Made by a program: the position numbers and the translations under genes
Assembly (NCBI GenBank): GCA_022866195.1
Contig: JALHUF010000319.1
Span: 1 to 14,966 of the forward strand
DNA length: 14,966 nucleotides
Direction of reading: 5' to 3'
Source of the DNA: Terriglobia bacterium
Lineage (GTDB): Bacteria > Acidobacteriota > Terriglobia > UBA7540
Notes under the pieces: model-generated
What the model saw: the letters and a program-made list of their open reading frames with translations, nothing else
Database searches by the model: none
Told to the model about the DNA's origin: nothing
Part shown: positions 1 through 6,149 of the stretch, piece after piece
Position numbering within the stretch: the first letter of the stretch is position 1
How the letters are laid out: each line of letters begins with the position of its first letter

Positions 1-32
1 AGTCTTCCCCGCCGCGCGTAGGGGCCGCGTGG

Positions 33-203
33 CTACTGCTTCTTCAGCGCCGCGCGCGTCTCCGAGTCCACCGGCAGCAGTGAACCAAACGTCGCGCTGA
101 GCCACTTCTCGACGCTGGCTTTGTCTTCGAGAGCCTCCGCAATCACCCGGCGGAACTCGCGGTAGGCGCACGGGCCCGTTTGACACACGTCCGCTGCGCG
201 CTG
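33..203 (-). other. coding-like in-frame tail after the stop of the secreted-protein gene
   Basis: Directly after the TAA stop at 204-206 the same minus-strand frame stays open for 56 codons to a TAG at 33-35. The codons are mostly G or C in the third position, as in real genes here, and the peptide looks protein-like, containing EFRRVIAEALEDKASVEKWL and ending SETRAALKKQ. It could be the C-terminus of an originally longer protein cut off by a nonsense mutation, or a separate small gene starting at the GTG at 186-188, which has no convincing ribosome binding site. I do not recognise the peptide. The first 32 bases of the window hold nothing I can identify. Confidence 0.35.
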
Positions 204-737
204 TTACTTAAGCTCGAGCCAGTAGCGGGTAAGGTACAGTCGAGCGGCCGCGCCCTCGCCGACAACCACCTGCAGTGGGACCGGCTGTTCAAGCTTATTG
301 TCCTTTTTCGCGACGCACTCGGCGACCTTTCTGCCCGCCTGGTTGTACAGGAAGAACTTCGCATCTGCGTCGCTGGGTGGAGTGGGCCTGGCAAGCCCGA
401 AGCCGTAACTGCCCACGCGCACCATGGTGCCACAAAGGGAGAGACCTCCCTCTGTAATCAGCATTCCTTCGTATTTCTGCTGGATCTGCGAGCTATACCC
501 AGTGGTGTCAATCAGCGCCACCAGGGCGCGCGCGCCAGCAGGTGTCTTCATCAGGGCTGCATTGCGCTCTTGGGTGGGAATCGCGTTGCCTTCAAGGTAA
601 AAGTCCTTGGGCAGCGCCTGCTTGAATTCGTCGCCGGTCACTAGCTGAAAGGCGCCCTGCGCAAGCACCATGCTCGGCCAGGCAAGCAGCGTCGCAAGCG
701 CCAAAACCAGCCAGGTAGTGGAAAATACTCTCCTCAT
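204..737 (-). CDS. small secreted hypothetical protein
   Basis: A 177-residue protein starting at ATG 735-737 with a strong GAGGAGG ribosome binding site a few bases upstream. The N-terminus is a typical Sec signal peptide: MRR, a hydrophobic stretch of about 20 residues, and a likely cleavage after MVLAQ. The mature part of about 150 residues contains PKDFYLEGNAIPTQERNAAL and two cysteines, and has no membrane segment or catalytic motif that I recognise. I know of no firm function; the style fits small exported proteins of soil Acidobacteria. It is transcribed away from the ASRT gene promoter region and is probably its own unit. The same frame continues past the stop as coding-like sequence (33-203), so the annotated end may be a nonsense mutation. 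Confidence 0.8.
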   Translation of the reverse strand: MRRVFSTTWLVLALATLLAWPSMVLAQGAFQLVTGDEFKQALPKDFYLEGNAIPTQERNAALMKTPAGARALVALIDTTGYSSQIQQKYEGMLITEGGLSLCGTMVRVGSYGFGLARPTPPSDADAKFFLYNQAGRKVAECVAKKDNKLEQPVPLQVVVGEGAAARLYLTRYWLELK

Positions 738-864
738 CGGTTTTCCTCCTCACCTGAGCTCCCGGGACGATGCGAGAGGGCCCAGGTTTCACCTCAACCA
801 CGAAAGTTTATCACGAATCCCCACGGACCACCCGGCGCTGTTGCTCCGGCGGAAGGTCCCTCTC

Positions 865-1242
865 CTACGCGATCGGAAACGCCATCGTGGTCATCAAGGC
901 CAGCGCCGGTTGAGTCGAATCCAGGCGCGTATGCTGCACGACCACCTTGGCGTTGCTTCTGACCTTCAGGGCAAACGGCGTGCCCGCAGGGATAGACTGC
1001 CCTTGGGGATTCTTGAGGGCGTCAAGACGAATATGGACGGTGCGCCGCGCCGGACACGTGACTTGGAAACCTTTCAGCGGCTCACGGTCTTCAAAATAGG
1101 CAGTCAGTCTGATGGTGGCGGGCCTTGTTCCCAGGTTCAGGACGCACGTTGACTCGTGACTCTTGAGGCCGCCCGTGCTCTCTGCCGGCAAGTAGCCGTC
1201 GGGGATAACCCACACTCTTGCGCCCACGTTTTTCTTTCCCAT
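865..1242 (-). CDS. sensory rhodopsin transducer (ASRT) family small-molecule-binding protein
   Basis: A 125-residue cytoplasmic protein with no signal peptide. Its sequence matches the Anabaena sensory rhodopsin transducer family: WVIPDGYLP near the start, SHESTCVLNLG, then YFEDREPLKGF, CPARRTVHIRLD and VVVQHTRLDS in order, about the usual length of the single domain. In Anabaena the homologue forms a tetramer contacting the photoreceptor, but the superfamily is described as a broader set of small-molecule (probably sugar-related) binding domains. No rhodopsin gene is present here. The start ATG 1240-1242 has GAGGAGG 5 bases upstream. It lies 37 bases after the PIG-L deacetylase stop on the same strand, so the two are probably co-transcribed and the ligand may be a sugar product of that enzyme (inference). 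Confidence 0.85.
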   Translation of the reverse strand: MGKKNVGARVWVIPDGYLPAESTGGLKSHESTCVLNLGTRPATIRLTAYFEDREPLKGFQVTCPARRTVHIRLDALKNPQGQSIPAGTPFALKVRSNAKVVVQHTRLDSTQPALALMTTMAFPIA

Positions 1243-1279
1243 ATCGCCTCCTCAGGTGGGGAGCTGGCTCAAATTTGCG

Positions 1280-2224
1280 TCACAGTCCCTCGGGCCGAAA
1301 CTGCTCGAGGAGCCACATCGTGTCAATCCTCTCCGTGGGACCCACGATGCGGCCGCCGGGATTCGGCGCCACGATTTCCTTCCCTTTCATGAACGTCACC
1401 CGGTAGAGTTCCGCAAAGGGGAAATCCGGCGCCGGCCCGCCTTGACCGCCCACCACCTCTGCTCCCAGGCGCACGTTCTCAATCATGCGCGCCGGGTGAC
1501 GCACGTGGTAAGGGTTGCGTGCGACTTCCCCGCCGTGCTCGGCCGTCGCCATCACCAGAATGGCCTCAATTTCCGGCGAGACGCCGACCATCAAGTTGGG
1601 CTGGGCGTTCTCGTGCCAATACTCGGTCTCGATGAAGAGCAGAGGCCCGCGTCCGCTGCGCGCGAGATGCGCGCCCAGCGCATCCACCGCCAGGAAGTGG
1701 GTGCCGATGTGTGTGGTATTGAAGTCCTCGGCGTGGGGAGCAAAGACCACATCGGGCTGTAACCGTTCGAATATCGCGGAAAGCGTCTCCACCTTAGCTG
1801 CCCATTCCTCCGGGCGGCTCGTTCGCGTCCTCCGATTCACATTGTCGAAGCCCGAAGGATGAAGCGGCACAATCAGCTCAAAGCCCAGGGCACGGCAGGC
1901 AGACTCAAGCTCCCGCAGCCGCCGTGGCCTCTGACTCACATTGCTGCCCAGCGTAATCGCGCAGTCGGTGACCCGGGCTCCGGTCTCCAACCGCAAGCGC
2001 AGAGGCAGCGCGCCGACCAACGCCTCGTCATCAGGGTGCGGCGCGCAGACCACCACCTTTACCGGCTTTCCGCTGGCCACAGAAACCGGCGGAGCGACGA
2101 AGGGCTTGGGCGACGGCCCCGTCGGGATGGCGCGTCCCGCCTCCATAGTCTTGACTGTCGCCTCAACGTAGCGTAGCCAGCGTTGGTGACGAGCCTTCCA
2201 GGCCGAGGATGAATCTCTGGGCAC
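1280..2224 (-). CDS. PIG-L family (LmbE-like) deacetylase
   Basis: About 314 residues. The PIG-L zinc-binding motif PHPDDE is at about residues 62-67, and the second motif HAEDFNTTHIGTH, with the usual two histidines, is near the middle. Family members are zinc-dependent amidases that remove N-acetyl groups from GlcNAc-type sugars or other N-acyl conjugates. No signal peptide is visible, so it probably acts in the cytoplasm. The open frame begins at a TTG (2228-2230), but the GGGAGGG ribosome binding site abuts that codon; the GTG at 2222-2224 has proper spacing and is preferred. The ASRT-like gene follows after 37 bases. The long N-terminal stretch before the catalytic domain (about 50 residues) is somewhat unusual. 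The substrate is unknown. Confidence 0.88.
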   Translation of the reverse strand: MPRDSSSAWKARHQRWLRYVEATVKTMEAGRAIPTGPSPKPFVAPPVSVASGKPVKVVVCAPHPDDEALVGALPLRLRLETGARVTDCAITLGSNVSQRPRRLRELESACRALGFELIVPLHPSGFDNVNRRTRTSRPEEWAAKVETLSAIFERLQPDVVFAPHAEDFNTTHIGTHFLAVDALGAHLARSGRGPLLFIETEYWHENAQPNLMVGVSPEIEAILVMATAEHGGEVARNPYHVRHPARMIENVRLGAEVVGGQGGPAPDFPFAELYRVTFMKGKEIVAPNPGGRIVGPTERIDTMWLLEQFRPEGL

Positions 2225-2288
2225 GACCAACCCTCCCTCTCAGGTGACAAACCCCGAGCCGCTATGCTACGCCACTGCCGGAAACAAC

Positions 2289-2343
2289 TAAAGGGCCAAG
2301 GCGAGACAGGGTCAGTTTCCGGTTAGGGCGTTACACGGCAAAG
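2289..2343 (+). repeat. direct repeat copy A flanking the VWA gene
   Basis: This 55-base stretch matches 3537-3592. The first 27 bases agree at 23 positions (it contains GCCAAGGC then GGGTCAG), the middle is unrelated, and the last 10 bases CACGGCAAAG are identical. Both copies point the same way and bracket the VWA gene. The origin is unknown. This and the palindrome at 2354-2396 are all I see in the 220 bases between the PIG-L and VWA genes. Confidence 0.55.
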
Positions 2344-2353
2344 TGGTTCTGAA

Positions 2354-2396
2354 TCGCTCGACACGCTCGGGGCCATTGGCGAGCGACTTCGAGCGA
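2354..2396. repeat. nested inverted repeat downstream of the VWA gene
   Basis: Outer arms TCGCTCG (2354-2360) and CGAGCGA (2390-2396) enclose inner arms CGCTCG (2364-2369) and CGAGCG (2380-2385) around a 10-base loop. It would form a strong two-storey hairpin. It lies about 55 bases beyond the VWA stop with no T-run on either side, so it is not a standard intrinsic terminator, although it could stabilise the 3' end of the VWA transcript. Confidence 0.55.
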
Positions 2397-2450
2397 GAAG
2401 GAATAATAACAACGGCAGTCATTTACCAGTTCTATATAGTAGAGATAATT

Positions 2451-3323
2451 CTAGGGTTTGCGTGGGGCGTAGAACTCGGACATAAACCGCAGATCCGCGT
2501 TCGGCATCTTCGAGAGGCTCACATTCAAATGATGGAACTTGCCGTCTCCTGCTTCAGGTACGAAGCTGATAAGAAAGCTGTTGGCAAGATCGCGATCCAG
2601 GGCAGTCAGCACGCTGCTTACTTCCCTTTCGTCGCGAGGGGAAAATGACTTCCCTCCTGTGCGTTGCGAGAAACGCTCCAGTAAGCTCTTGCCTGCCGCA
2701 GCTTCCGGAGAGGGAAAACTGATGGTGTAAACGCGAACCCCCGACCTCTGCGCAGATTCGATGGCATTCCGCTCTTTTTCATAAGATGCATTATCGAAAC
2801 CGTCGCTAACGAACACCAGGACTCTGGCCGTGGGCTTCAGCTCCGGGCCGAATGCATAGAACTTCTGCGTGCTGTGAACAAGTGCGTCTCGGACTGCGGA
2901 ACCACCGATCGGATGCATTTGGCTCAGTGCTCGGCGTAGCTGCGAAATGTCGGTCACGATCTCCGTCGAGATGATGATCTGGTCATTGAAACCCACCAAG
3001 AAGGCGTCCCCCCCATATCGAGCTAGAGCGGCTGCTGCCCAGTCGAGTGCGCGCTCAAGCAAGAAAGTGTGTAGCGTTGAACGGCGGCCTGAGCCGCTCT
3101 CGTCGAACACGATGCCAATCCGAAGCGGCATCGTCTGCTGGATAACGGGCGGACTGTCGTTCGCCTTGCGCCCGTCCTGCTCAACCTCGACATCCGCGAT
3201 GGCAAGGTTGGCAACCGCGACACCTTCGGGAGCAGTGACGAGCACTCGTGTCTGGAAATGATCGGTTTGGGCGTGGAGAGCGATAGGAACAATACAGCAA
3301 GTGACAACGGCAAGGCGCCACAT
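2451..3323 (-). CDS. secreted VWFA-related acidobacterial-type protein
   Basis: The preferred start is ATG 3321-3323 (290 residues), which follows GGAGGAAAGG and opens with a clear signal peptide, MWRLAVVTCCIVPIALHAQ. The open frame could extend 36 codons upstream, but that part lacks signal-peptide character. The mature protein has a short lead-in, then a von Willebrand factor A domain: LRIGIVFDESGSG with the DxSxS metal-binding (MIDAS) signature at about residue 75, a GGSAVRDAL segment, and VLVFVSDGFDN. The family (TIGR03436-type) is expanded in Acidobacteria; members are exported and presumed to bind ligands or proteins, but have no settled function. The gene stands alone between two direct repeats (2289-2343 and 3537-3592), so it may have moved or been duplicated as a unit (inference). 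Confidence 0.85.
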   Translation of the reverse strand: MWRLAVVTCCIVPIALHAQTDHFQTRVLVTAPEGVAVANLAIADVEVEQDGRKANDSPPVIQQTMPLRIGIVFDESGSGRRSTLHTFLLERALDWAAAALARYGGDAFLVGFNDQIIISTEIVTDISQLRRALSQMHPIGGSAVRDALVHSTQKFYAFGPELKPTARVLVFVSDGFDNASYEKERNAIESAQRSGVRVYTISFPSPEAAAGKSLLERFSQRTGGKSFSPRDEREVSSVLTALDRDLANSFLISFVPEAGDGKFHHLNVSLSKMPNADLRFMSEFYAPRKP

Positions 3324-3445
3324 TGTGACCTTTCCTCCAGCCCAGAGTCTACCCGAACCAACGCGATGCCTCAAGATGATTGGTTTTGCGTGGACAGGAG
3401 GGGCCAACCTCGGTTTCTTCTTGCCGATCACTCGGAGCGTGTAGC

Positions 3446-3473
3446 GCCCCGACCCGTCGGGGCGGCTTTTTTT
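3446..3473 (+). terminator. orphan intrinsic terminator (plus strand)
   Basis: GCCCCGAC (3446-3453), loop CC and GTCGGGGC (3456-3463) form a perfect 8-bp stem. Three bases later come seven Ts (3467-3473). This is a textbook Rho-independent terminator on the plus strand, yet no plus-strand gene lies upstream; the only neighbour is the divergent VWA gene. It may end a small RNA or an antisense transcript starting near the VWA promoter. Confidence 0.6.
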
Positions 3474-3484
3474 GGTGAAAGAAC

Positions 3485-3528
3485 CGCGGACGTACCTGCC
3501 TGCGGCAGGCAGGCAAATCAGGTCCGCG
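3485..3528. repeat. nested palindrome in the VWA/DUF1080 intergenic region
   Basis: Outer arms CGCGGAC (3485-3491) and GTCCGCG (3522-3528) enclose a perfect inner hairpin, CCTGCCTG (3495-3502), CGG, CAGGCAGG (3506-3513). It has the look of a REP/MITE-like palindromic repeat. The 356-base gap 3324-3679 holds this palindrome, the orphan terminator, direct repeat copy B and the DUF1080 leader, and no recognisable gene. Confidence 0.6.
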
Positions 3529-3536
3529 CTACCTCC

Positions 3537-3592
3537 TAAAGCGCCAAGGCAGGACGGGGTCAGAGTGTCCTCCTCTCCCCGTCACGGCAAAG
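3537..3592 (+). repeat. direct repeat copy B flanking the VWA gene
   Basis: Partner of 2289-2343 in the same orientation. The two ends of the 56-base stretch are conserved (GCCAAGGC and GGGTCAG on the left, CACGGCAAAG on the right) and the middle is not. See copy A. Confidence 0.55.
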
Positions 3593-3630
3593 CAGCCAGA
3601 AACCATCTCGAACCGCTTTCCACTTCCGTG

Positions 3631-3675
3631 TACAATGGCCCCTCGGAAGCAGGTCCATCTTGAGCCTCTGAGGTG
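3631..3675 (+). promoter_or_regulatory. conserved leader of the first DUF1080 gene (-10-like TACAAT and ribosome binding site)
   Basis: TACAAT at 3631-3636, inside TGTACAATGGCC, is followed 44 bases later by the start codon, with CTCTGAGGTG as ribosome binding site. The same arrangement precedes the paralogous gene at 4465-4505. This conservation supports a functional -10 element, although no good -35 hexamer is visible. Confidence 0.4.
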
Positions 3676-3679
3676 CAGC

Positions 3680-4342
3680 ATGCTGAAACGCGCGACCTTG
3701 TTGTTCGCCATCCTCGCTCTGGGCACGCTGTTTGGCGCGGGGCAATCCGAGGAATGGAAACAGCTCTTCAACGGCAGGGACTTGACCGGTTGGAAGCACG
3801 TGGGGCCGGGGACAATGGTGGTGGAAGATGGGCTGATCAAGACCCAAGGCGGCATGGGCTTGCTTTACTGGACAGCCGAGAAGGTGGGGAACTGCGTCAT
3901 TCGCGTGGTGTTCAAGATGCGCGACAAGAACGACAATTCCGGCGTCTTCATCCGCATCCCCATTGAGCCCCGCGAGGAGTGGATGCCGGTGCACTACGGC
4001 TACGAGGTCCAGATCGACAACAACCCGGAAGCCGTAGGCGAGGGGGATACGCACGTCACCGGGTGCCTCTACTCGATGAACCAAGCCTTGGCGCGTCCCG
4101 GCAAGCCCGGCCCGGAATGGAACACGATGGAAATCACGCTCAATGGCCCGCGCACCATCGTGTTCGTGAACGGCGTCAAGGTCACCGACTTCATGGAGGG
4201 TCAACCGCTTCCAGCCAAGAAATTTGACTTCGAGCCCTTCCGCGGGCCTCGTCCCCTCAAGGGTTACTTCGGATTGCAGAATCACAGCGACAACGACATC
4301 GTCTTTTTCAAGGAAGTAGCAATCAAGCCGCTCAAGAAATAG
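3680..4342 (+). CDS. secreted DUF1080 (3-keto-disaccharide hydrolase family) protein, copy 1
   Basis: 220 residues from ATG 3680, 4 bases after GAGGTG. A longer frame opens at 3635, but MLKRATLLFAILALGTLFGA is an evident signal peptide, so the internal start is preferred. The mature protein is one DUF1080 (PF06439) beta-sandwich domain with the hallmark LFNGRDLTGW at about residues 33-42, GVFIRIPI, REEWMPVHYGYEVQI, EWNTMEITL and GYFGLQNH. Members of this family hydrolyse 3-keto-glycosides formed by sugar 3-oxidases. It is followed by a close paralogue (roughly 60 percent identical by eye) and by an isomerase/epimerase and an oxidoreductase, all exported, which suggests extracytoplasmic 3-keto-sugar processing (inference). 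Confidence 0.88.
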   Translation: MLKRATLLFAILALGTLFGAGQSEEWKQLFNGRDLTGWKHVGPGTMVVEDGLIKTQGGMGLLYWTAEKVGNCVIRVVFKMRDKNDNSGVFIRIPIEPREEWMPVHYGYEVQIDNNPEAVGEGDTHVTGCLYSMNQALARPGKPGPEWNTMEITLNGPRTIVFVNGVKVTDFMEGQPLPAKKFDFEPFRGPRPLKGYFGLQNHSDNDIVFFKEVAIKPLKK

Positions 4343-4464
4343 ACCGGGGGTAGCGCAAGCGCAGAGACCCGTCCCGGCGGCGGCCGGAGGAGCCGCGCCC
4401 GAGGGGGCGAATCTCTGGGGCGCGATCTTTTCAGGTTGGCCGGGCAACCGGCGCGAGATTTGTG

Positions 4465-4505
4465 TACAATGGCCTCCGGTCAACCCATTTTGAATCTCTG
4501 AGGTG
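4465..4505 (+). promoter_or_regulatory. conserved leader of the second DUF1080 gene
   Basis: TACAAT at 4465-4470 sits 40 bases before the start codon in the same TGTACAATGGCC context as in front of copy 1, with CTCTGAGGTG before the ATG. The leader was duplicated together with the gene, so each copy may have its own promoter. Confidence 0.4.
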
Positions 4506-4509
4506 AAGC

Positions 4510-5169
4510 ATGTTGCGACGTTCGACACCGATGCTAGCGATCCTAGCTCTGGTCGCCCTGCCCGGGCACGCGCAAACCGACGCCTGGCGACAGCTCTTCA
4601 ACGGAAAAGATCTCACCGGCTGGGAGCAAGTCGGCCCAGGGAAGTTCGTGGTTGAAGATGGCCTGCTGAAGCCCATCGGCGGCTTGGGCTTGCTCTATTA
4701 CACACCAAACAAGATCGGCGATTCCGTTATCCGCGTCGTTTTCAAAGTGACGAACGACAACGATAACGCGGGCGTCTTCATCCGCATTCCCATTCCCCCG
4801 CGCGAAGAGTGGATGCCCGTGCATTACGGCGAAGAAGTGCAGATTTACGGTGCGGGAGACGATCATCATTGCTCGGGCGTGTTATACTCCCTCACCAAGG
4901 CGCTGGCCCGCGCCGCCAAGCCCGCCGGGGAATGGAATACGATGGAGATTACGCTGGATGGGCCGCACACCGTCGTTGTGCTCAACGGGGTGAAGGTGAC
5001 CGATTACACCGAGGGCCAGCCTGTTCCGGAGCGCGTGAAGGACTACGAGCCACAGCGAGGACGGCGGCCCGACGCCGGCTACATTGGGCTGCAGAATCAT
5101 CCCCGCGAGGACAAGACGGACTCCGGGGTGTATTTCAAGGAAGTCGCCGTCAAGCCGCTCGGAAAGTAA
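4510..5169 (+). CDS. secreted DUF1080 (3-keto-disaccharide hydrolase family) protein, copy 2
   Basis: 219 residues from ATG 4510, after GAGGTGAAGC. The signal peptide MLRRSTPMLAILALVALPGH precedes a single DUF1080 domain: LFNGKDLTGW, GVFIRIPIPPREEWMPVHYG, EWNTMEITLDGPHTV and GYIGLQNH. Compared with copy 1 it is shortened around residues 120-125, where copy 1 has DNNPEAVGEGDTHV and this one has YGAGDDHH, and it carries a small insertion near the C-terminus. The copies share leader sequence and a GGGGCG-rich tail, so this is a tandem duplication that has diverged. It probably hydrolyses a related but different 3-keto-glycoside. Confidence 0.88.
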   Translation: MLRRSTPMLAILALVALPGHAQTDAWRQLFNGKDLTGWEQVGPGKFVVEDGLLKPIGGLGLLYYTPNKIGDSVIRVVFKVTNDNDNAGVFIRIPIPPREEWMPVHYGEEVQIYGAGDDHHCSGVLYSLTKALARAAKPAGEWNTMEITLDGPHTVVVLNGVKVTDYTEGQPVPERVKDYEPQRGRRPDAGYIGLQNHPREDKTDSGVYFKEVAVKPLGK

Positions 5170-5229
5170 TGGGGGCGCGATCCATGGGGCGCGGTTTCAA
5201 GGCAACGAAGCCCTGACCGGGAGGTCGGT

Positions 5230-6132
5230 ATGAATAAGGCATATGCACGTCGACAGTTCCTTGGCACAGCCGCCGCAGCAACCGCTGGCTGGCTGGGCCG
5301 CAGTCTCGCGACAGACGCCAGGGCTGAAACCCCTGCTTCCTCGTCCCAGGCGCGGCTCTTCGCCGGCTGCTGCGCCTACTCTTTCGAGAAATATCTCAAA
5401 AGCGGCCGTATGACGATGGAAGACTTCATCCTGAAGGGCGTGGAGATGGGCGTGCAGGGCGTGGACATCACCACCTACTGGCTGAAGTCCACGGAGCCCG
5501 CTTACCTCGCCGAGCTGCGCCGCTTCGCCTACAAGAATGGCATGCCCCTTTCGGGCGCGGCGATTGGCACAAACAGGTGCCTGCCGGATGCGGCGAAACG
5601 CGCCGAGGAGCTCGCCAAGATCAAGAAATGGGTGGACGCGACCGAGCTGCTGGGCGCCGCGCACCTGCGCGTTTTTGGCGGCGAGGTGCCGCCCGACGCC
5701 AGCGATGAGCAGGGTATCCAATGGGTGGTGGAAGTGATGAAGCCCGCCTGCGAGTACGCCGCGAAGAAAGGCGTCATTCTCGGCATCGAAAGTCACGGGG
5801 GCATAACCTCCAAAGCATCCAACATCCTCGAGATCCTGCGGCGCGTCGATTCGCCCTACGCAGGCATCAATCTCGACATCAGCAATTTCCCCGAAAACGA
5901 GTACGCCCAGATCGAGGCCTGTGTCCCGTATACGACGCATGCACACATCCGCGACAATTTCACCGAGGGCCACGGGCCCATCGACTTCGACCGCGTCTGG
6001 CAACTCTTCGCCAAAGGTGGCTACAAAGGTTACATGTCGGCCGAATACGAGGGAGAAGAAGACGCCATGACCGGTGTGCCGAAGCTGATCGCAAAGATCA
6101 AGACGCTCTGCCGGAAGTATTCCAGCGCGTAA
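5230..6132 (+). CDS. Tat-exported sugar phosphate isomerase/epimerase-like TIM barrel
   Basis: 300 residues, ATG 5230 after GGGAGGT. The N-terminus is a Tat signal (ARRQFLGTAAAATAG), meaning the protein is exported folded. The rest is an AP-endonuclease-2-type (PF01261) TIM barrel with the usual metal ligands: E187 and H189 in GIESHGG, D216 in NLDISNF, H237/H239 in THAHIRDN, and E272 in SAEYEGEE. The family includes sugar isomerases, epimerases and the 3-keto-glycoside lyases that act with Gfo/Idh/MocA oxidases. It follows the DUF1080 pair by 60 bases and precedes the oxidoreductase by 17 bases, indicating an operon. The natural substrate is not known. Confidence 0.88.
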   Translation: MNKAYARRQFLGTAAAATAGWLGRSLATDARAETPASSSQARLFAGCCAYSFEKYLKSGRMTMEDFILKGVEMGVQGVDITTYWLKSTEPAYLAELRRFAYKNGMPLSGAAIGTNRCLPDAAKRAEELAKIKKWVDATELLGAAHLRVFGGEVPPDASDEQGIQWVVEVMKPACEYAAKKGVILGIESHGGITSKASNILEILRRVDSPYAGINLDISNFPENEYAQIEACVPYTTHAHIRDNFTEGHGPIDFDRVWQLFAKGGYKGYMSAEYEGEEDAMTGVPKLIAKIKTLCRKYSSA

Positions 6133-6149
6133 TTTCCAGGAGGCAAACC

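Noticed and set aside
2289..3592. Insertion sequence carrying the VWA gene
   Set aside because: No transposase is encoded, and the flanking repeats are direct and only partly conserved, so a conventional IS is not supported.
3635..3679. Upstream start for the first DUF1080 protein
   Set aside because: It would bury the signal peptide behind 15 extra residues and overlap the conserved -10-like leader; ATG 3680 has the proper ribosome binding site.
5721..6149. N-terminal extension of the Gfo/Idh/MocA protein back to 5721
   Set aside because: The added residues are an out-of-frame reading of the TIM-barrel gene. ATG 6150 has an AGGAGG site and opens a Tat-like leader.
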